DNA of 23,216 bases, taken from positions 1-23,216 of the forward strand of contig QANT01006445.1 in the NCBI GenBank assembly GCA_003254885.1, read 5' to 3'. Origin of the DNA: Purshia tridentata. Taxonomy: Eukaryota; Streptophyta; Magnoliopsida; Rosales; Rosaceae. The translations under genes were made by a program, and so were the position numbers. The notes under the pieces were generated by a model, which worked only from the letters and a program-made list of their open reading frames with translations, did not search any database and had not been told where the DNA came from. Of the stretch, positions 20,384-23,216 are shown in pieces (the stretch's first letter is position 1; each line of letters starts with the position of its first letter).

Positions 20384-20523
20384 GGGCCTGTTTGGATAGG
20401 GGTGGATTTGGATTTGGATAATCCACTTGTTTGGGCTTATTTTAAAATAATGATTTGGATTTGTCCCAAATCCTAGATGGATTTGAAAAAGTAAAAATCA
20501 TGTATTTGAAATCACTTATGTAA
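20384..20523 (+). mobile_element. MITE-like element (starts GGGCCTGTTTGGATAGG)
   Basis: It is preceded by TTA (20381-20383) and starts GGGCCTGTTTGGATAGG, a start typical of plant MITEs. It contains tandem GGATTTGGATTTGG and then the sequence shared with the inverted remnant at 13253-13356, ending near GTAA at 20520-20523. TATTTGAAATC is repeated just beyond (20528-20540). No matching right-hand inverted repeat was found, so this may be one half of a longer element. Confidence 0.65.
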
Positions 20524-20574
20524 GTAGGTATTTGAAATCCTCAAACTTGTCTTAGTTCAATAGAAAACACGACC

Positions 20575-20790
20575 TCGCCACTGACCTCGTCCGCCATCTC
20601 GCCTCTCGACCTCGCCTGCACACAACCATCACCTCCCTTCGTCGATCTGCTGCTATCGGTGTCGCCCAGCTCCTTTCAGTGTTAACCAGCTCTTTCCAGT
20701 GTCGACAACCTCTGCTGACTTCTCTAGCTTCAATCTTCGACCTCCCATCATCAATCTACTCATCTCAGGTTTTGCTTCAAATTTTGAGTT
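20575..20790 (+). other. C-rich, exon-like stretch with a 20-bp tandem repeat
   Basis: The stretch is unusually C-rich for the region (GACCTCGCC, CCGCCATCTCGCCTC). It contains units starting GTGTCGCCC (20659), GTGTTAACC (20679) and GTGTCGACA (20699), a period of 20 bp. It ends near CTCAG|GTTTTGC, which could be a splice donor, followed by T-rich sequence. Plus-strand frames are interrupted and no domain is recognised. It could be a leader of a gene or an element-borne fragment. Confidence 0.3.
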
Positions 20791-21231
20791 TTCTTCTTTC
20801 TTTTTCTTTTTTGTTTTCTCTTTTTTTGCTTTTTGATTAAGTTTAAGGGTTTTTTCTCCCTCAGTTTCTCCGTTTCCAGTTGATTAAGTTGGGTTTAGCT
20901 CTGTTTCTTTGTTTCCAGTTGGGTTTTCTCTAGTGTGCCATTTTGGTGGTCTCTCTGAAGTCATTGTCTTGTTGGTGTGCACATTTGAATATTGGGGTTT
21001 CATTATTCATGGGAAAACATTGCTAAATATTGACTTCTATGCCTTGATTGCTCTTGCATTAACATTGTGCAGACTAAATAAGTCTAAATAAGTCTCTTCA
21101 CACTCAGGACCATATAAGAGTTGTAACAAAAGATACTAATACAAAACATGGTTCTAACATCTGTAACAGGTCAGTCACTGAGTGTGTGTGAGTGAGAAAG
21201 AGAGAGAGACAAAGAGACAAAGAGAACTTAC
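20791..21231. other. T-rich to mixed non-coding segment
   Basis: T-rich at 20791-20930, then no recognisable gene. A GA-rich run (GTGTGTGTGAGTGAGAAAGAG-like, about 21181-21224) lies just downstream, on the minus strand, of the SSXT exon donor. The third exon expected for that gene was looked for here and not found. Confidence 0.5.
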
Positions 21232-21308
21232 TGGGTACACTCAGCAAGTTTTACAAGGTTTTTATTGTCCAATATTGCCAGAATCAACTTTTTGTTCTCA
21301 TCAAGGTA
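21232..21308 (-). pseudogene. SSXT-domain exon of a GRF-interacting factor (GIF/AN3-like), orphan
   Basis: On the minus strand, an acceptor ATGAAGCAG is followed by a 77-bp exon reading YLDENKKLILAIL, then LVKLAECT, then the donor CCCA|GTAAGTT. This is the core of the plant SSXT domain, in which GIF/AN3 coactivators read YLDENKKLILAI...NLGKLAEC. These proteins partner with growth-regulating-factor transcription factors and chromatin remodelers in the nucleus. The size and both boundaries fit a middle exon; in the family the next exon begins with the rest of the domain (LQKNLMYLAAIAD-like). That exon, and a first exon with ITTEQIQ, are not seen on the minus strand in this window. The conserved Gly of NLGK is Val here and the Ala of AECA is Thr, which argues for a decayed copy. 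It could still be one exon of a gene with very large introns. Confidence 0.75.
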
Positions 21309-21434
21309 CTGCTTCATGCATTAAGAAATATATTCACATTAGACACTAGTAATAATAATCGTCAACAACTATAAAAAAGGAAAAGAATGGTCAATATAGG
21401 GCTTGGCGACAAATATTGTTGCTACTCATTGTTG
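21309..21434. other. Short non-coding stretch between SSXT exon and TRIM
   Basis: AT-rich sequence with nothing recognised. If the exon belongs to a real gene this is intron, just upstream of the exon on the minus strand. Confidence 0.5.
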
Positions 21435-21439
21435 TTTAC
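21435..21439. repeat. Target site duplication TTTAC, left
   Basis: Identical to 21779-21783 on the other side of the TRIM element. Confidence 0.92.
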
Positions 21440-21552
21440 TAAAGGAATTGAGGCATTCATCCCAAAACCAATCGGCTATGGGAGCAGTAGCCCAAACTCT
21501 TATAAACCATTAGCAAGGCCCTTACATCTTCAATGTGAGATTTCTCTCAATA
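21440..21552 (-). repeat. TRIM 3' LTR
   Basis: 113 bp, similar along its length to 21669-21778. The terminal TG...CA has decayed to TA...TA. Confidence 0.92.
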
Positions 21553-21656
21553 CGCTCCCGCATTTTTGGCATCATTTCAAGCCTAAAACGTGGACAATTT
21601 ATATTGGGTGAAATTGGAGCACGTGTGGCTGTTTGGGCTCATCATGTGGATAACTT

Positions 21657-21668
21657 GTTCTGATACCA
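21657..21668 (-). promoter_or_regulatory. TRIM primer-binding site (initiator Met-tRNA)
   Basis: TGGTATCAGAAC on the minus strand lies directly after the 5' LTR and fits priming by initiator Met-tRNA. Confidence 0.88.
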
Positions 21669-21778
21669 TGAAGGAATCTAGACATCCATCCCAAAACCAA
21701 TTTTTATGAGAGGAGTAGCCTAAACCCTTATAAACCACTAGCAAGGCTCACATCTTCAATGTGGGATTTCTCTCAACA
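21669..21778 (-). repeat. TRIM 5' LTR
   Basis: 110 bp with intact TG...CA ends and a TATA-like TTTATAAGGG near the middle, the likely promoter of the element. Confidence 0.92.
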
Positions 21779-21783
21779 TTTAC
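21779..21783. repeat. Target site duplication TTTAC, right
   Basis: Identical to 21435-21439, immediately outside the TGTTGAG end. Confidence 0.92.
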
Positions 21784-21828
21784 CATTAACATCAAAAAAT
21801 AAATAAATAAGGTAGCCCCAAGGAATGT

Positions 21829-21908
21829 AATTTCGATTTCGACAGAAATTTCGATGGAAATTTCGACGGAAATTTTGACCAAATTTCGATTTCGCTAGGG
21901 TTTCGACA
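21829..21908. repeat. Sub-terminal AATTTCGA/C repeats
   Basis: The motif ATTTCG recurs seven or more times (AATTTCGATTTCGACAG, AAATTTCGATGG, AAATTTCGACGG, AAATTTTGACC, AAATTTCGATTTCG, GTTTCGAC). Spacing is mostly 12-13 bp on the plus strand. In hAT elements such repeats serve as transposase binding sites; that role is inferred here. Confidence 0.7.
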
Positions 21909-22158
21909 AAAACGACGAAAATTGATATCAAACGATGGAAATTTTAAATTAAACTTTACCATATGCTTATTTAGCATATTATCTACTATATTTATAAAAA
22001 ATATTGAAGGAACTAAATCATATTATAGGTTTCATGTGATATAAGGTGAATATAATGCGCGCTGGAGACGAATTCTATTAAAAAAATGCTACACTAATTA
22101 ATAATTACATAAACAGCAGTTCAAATTTACAAATTATACTACAATAACTCATAAGTAG

Positions 22159-23214
22159 TCAATACCACATAGAGTTTCTAGCGGGTTCCATATTTTCACT
22201 ATTTTCATTATCATCCTGTCTAGAGTAGGTGTATTGGGAAAAATAATCAAATAATGATGACTCTCCAGCATAATTTTCCATATAATTGCCAATATGGCGG
22301 CCATATGGATCAGGAGGTGGTACTTGTGGTGGAATTTGCCCATATGAAGAGTTTGACTCTTGTTGTGCCCATGAACTACTGCCAGACTCACTTGAGTAAA
22401 AAGGATATGATGGGTAGATTGGAGGGTTTTGTCCATAAGTGTAATTATCATCTCCTACTCCCATAGAGCCGAAATTCGTAGATAATGAATCCTCTTCTTC
22501 TGGTACTAGATTCAAATTACCTCTTCTTCTGCAACTATAGTCCCTTTCTAAGGCACCACTTGGTCCGGCACGCCTACTCGGATGATCCTCATCCTGTGTT
22601 GCATGTGGGTAGTTTGCTTGGCCAGAAAATGAGCTAACAAACTCTTGAGGGTCTCTTGTATAATCTTCATATCTACCACCACCACCACCCTCGCCACCAC
22701 CTATATTTCCACTGTTAGGAGGGCTGTCTGATTCTGTGGTAGAGTGATTTGATTGAGAAGGATTAGCGCCCTGATTTGAACTTCGCATAAGGTCATCAAA
22801 ACTACTGGTCCTATCAGGGCTCACCTCCTCAGTAATAACTCTTTCCACATTTATACCTTCTACGCGGGCTTGAGCTGCAATTTGAGGATCTGGATTGCCG
22901 GTATTATCATCTAGATGGGAGGGCCTGATCCACTGGTAAAGTTGGTCTCCTTCTACGTCATCATTCACTGTGAGATTTTCAAACAAATCCAACGGATCAT
23001 ATTCATTGATGCAATCTTGCTCTGCTTGTCTATCTCGAAGGTGAAGCTTCATATTATAGTAGCAATAGACCATTTTTTCTAATCTACTATATGAAAGCCT
23101 GTTCNTTTGCTTAGTGTGTATAAGAGCAAAAGTGCTCCAATTTCTTTCACAAGCAGATGAAGATGATGTTTGTAAAAGAATTTTGATGGCCAATTTTCTG
23201 AGAGTAGGCGCATC
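22159..23214 (-). CDS. hAT transposase C-terminal part with dimerisation domain and long disordered tail (5' incomplete)
   Basis: An open frame enters from the right edge (DAPTLRKLAIKILLQ) and ends MWY then TGA at 22159-22161, about 351 residues. The first 60 or so carry the hAT dimerisation signature SSSACERNWSTFALIHT, then RLSYSRLEKMVYCYYNMKL. The catalytic RNase H-like core and any BED zinc finger would lie outside the window. The following 290 residues are low-complexity: acidic (YDPLDLFENLTVNDDVEGDQ), Ser/Asn-rich, a poly-Gly patch (GGGEGGGGG), then Tyr/Pro/Ser-rich (YPSYPFYSSESG, IPPQVPPPDPYGR). One codon (ANG) holds the N near 23105, where relatives usually have Arg or Lys. There are no internal stops over more than 1 kb, so this copy is either young or under selection. 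In the cell it would act in the nucleus, in cut-and-paste transposition. Confidence 0.85.
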   Translation of the reverse strand, partial: DAPTLRKLAIKILLQTSSSSACERNWSTFALIHTKQXNRLSYSRLEKMVYCYYNMKLHLRDRQAEQDCINEYDPLDLFENLTVNDDVEGDQLYQWIRPSHLDDNTGNPDPQIAAQARVEGINVERVITEEVSPDRTSSFDDLMRSSNQGANPSQSNHSTTESDSPPNSGNIGGGEGGGGGRYEDYTRDPQEFVSSFSGQANYPHATQDEDHPSRRAGPSGALERDYSCRRRGNLNLVPEEEDSLSTNFGSMGVGDDNYTYGQNPPIYPSYPFYSSESGSSSWAQQESNSSYGQIPPQVPPPDPYGRHIGNYMENYAGESSLFDYFSQYTYSRQDDNENSENMEPARNSMWY

Positions 23215-23216
23215 GC

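Larger units (their letters stand above)
21440..21778 (-). mobile_element. Complete TRIM (miniature LTR retrotransposon), 339 bp
   Basis: Read on the minus strand it has a 5' LTR (21669-21778, 110 bp, TGTTGAGAG...CCTTCA), then a primer-binding site TGGTATCAGAAC (21657-21668) abutting the LTR. An internal part of about 100 bp without coding capacity follows, then the polypurine-like GCGGGAGCG (21553-21561) and a 3' LTR (21440-21552, 113 bp). The LTRs share ordered blocks AGAGAAATC, CACATTGAAGATGT, CTTGCTA, GGTTTATAAG and GGTTTTGGGAT. TTTAC flanks both ends. The primer site matches the 3' end of initiator Met-tRNA with one change from the usual TGGTATCAGAGC. The 3' LTR has mutated ends (TATTGAG for TGTTGAG, and CCTTTA for CCTTCA). 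It depends on other elements for enzymes. Confidence 0.95.
21819..23216 (-). mobile_element. hAT DNA transposon, 3' part (runs off right edge)
   Basis: It contains the C-terminal part of a hAT transposase (22159-23214), a 3' non-coding part, and repeated AAATTTCG motifs near the presumed end (21829-21908). The end is placed at CAAGGAATGTAATTTCG (21819) because the AAATTTCG-type repeats begin there and such repeats are usual near hAT termini. GGTAGCCC (21811-21818) would then be the 8-bp target duplication. The other end lies outside the window, so the exact terminus is inferred. Confidence 0.6.

Noticed and set aside
21181..21224. GA-rich run as a regulatory GAGA element
   Set aside because: It is simple-sequence DNA next to an intron donor; nothing else supports a regulatory role.
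22149..22466. Second minus-strand frame and a plus-strand frame at the hAT 3' end
   Set aside because: They are out-of-frame shadows of the tail of the hAT protein. Its own frame is longer and carries the dimerisation domain.
1..23216. CRISPR arrays, bacterial operons, tRNA or rRNA genes
   Set aside because: The tandem repeats lack regular unique spacers, the coding remnants are plant transposons with spliceosomal introns, and no tRNA or rRNA sequence was recognised on either strand.

Overview
The window is nuclear DNA of a flowering plant, probably a eudicot. The evidence is AT-rich sequence dense in plant-type transposable elements, GT-AG introns inside element genes, and one exon matching the plant GRF-interacting factor (SSXT) family. 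I cannot name the species. There is no operon, bacterial promoter, tRNA, rRNA or CRISPR signal, and no complete host gene. Two single-base ambiguities (N) are present, in the runs near 12836 and 23105.

Layout. Positions 1-5004 hold two related Ty3/gypsy-type long terminal repeats (LTRs) facing each other: a plus-strand copy whose 3' end is placed at 2626, and a minus-strand copy whose 5' end (TGTAACGACCC) is at 5004. Between their recognisable parts lies a GC-rich 27-bp minisatellite, itself duplicated as a unit of about 290 bp. Positions 5005-9449 hold further LTR-derived DNA of other families, with a TATA box on the minus strand at 7276-7283 and a plus-strand 3' end CGTGACA at 9449. Positions about 9456-10819 are a decayed Ty1/copia gag-protease-integrase remnant. 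Positions 10813-11321 are a dispersed repeat that recurs at 18319-18700. Positions 11325-13252 are a deleted PIF/Harbinger element with both terminal inverted repeats, a broken two-exon SANT/Myb-like gene and only the C-terminal end of the transposase. A MITE remnant abuts it and has a relative at 20384. Positions 14584-17311 are a solo LTR with a perfect 5-bp target duplication (CTTAC). Positions 21440-21778 are a complete TRIM miniature retrotransposon with a perfect duplication (TTTAC). From about 21819 off the right edge runs a hAT element, with a transposase dimerisation domain and a long disordered tail.

How the parts relate. These are layered insertions, not a cooperating gene set. The only open reading frame without internal stops and with a recognised family is the partial hAT protein (22159-23214, minus). 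The one host-like signal is a 77-bp SSXT-type exon at 21232-21308 (minus) with both splice sites but no neighbouring exons seen. It is either part of a gene with large TE-filled introns or an orphan copied fragment. I found no convincing undescribed biological system. The most useful points are the SSXT exon, the two insertions dated by target duplications, the inverted LTR pair with its higher-order minisatellite, and the fused Harbinger deletion derivative.
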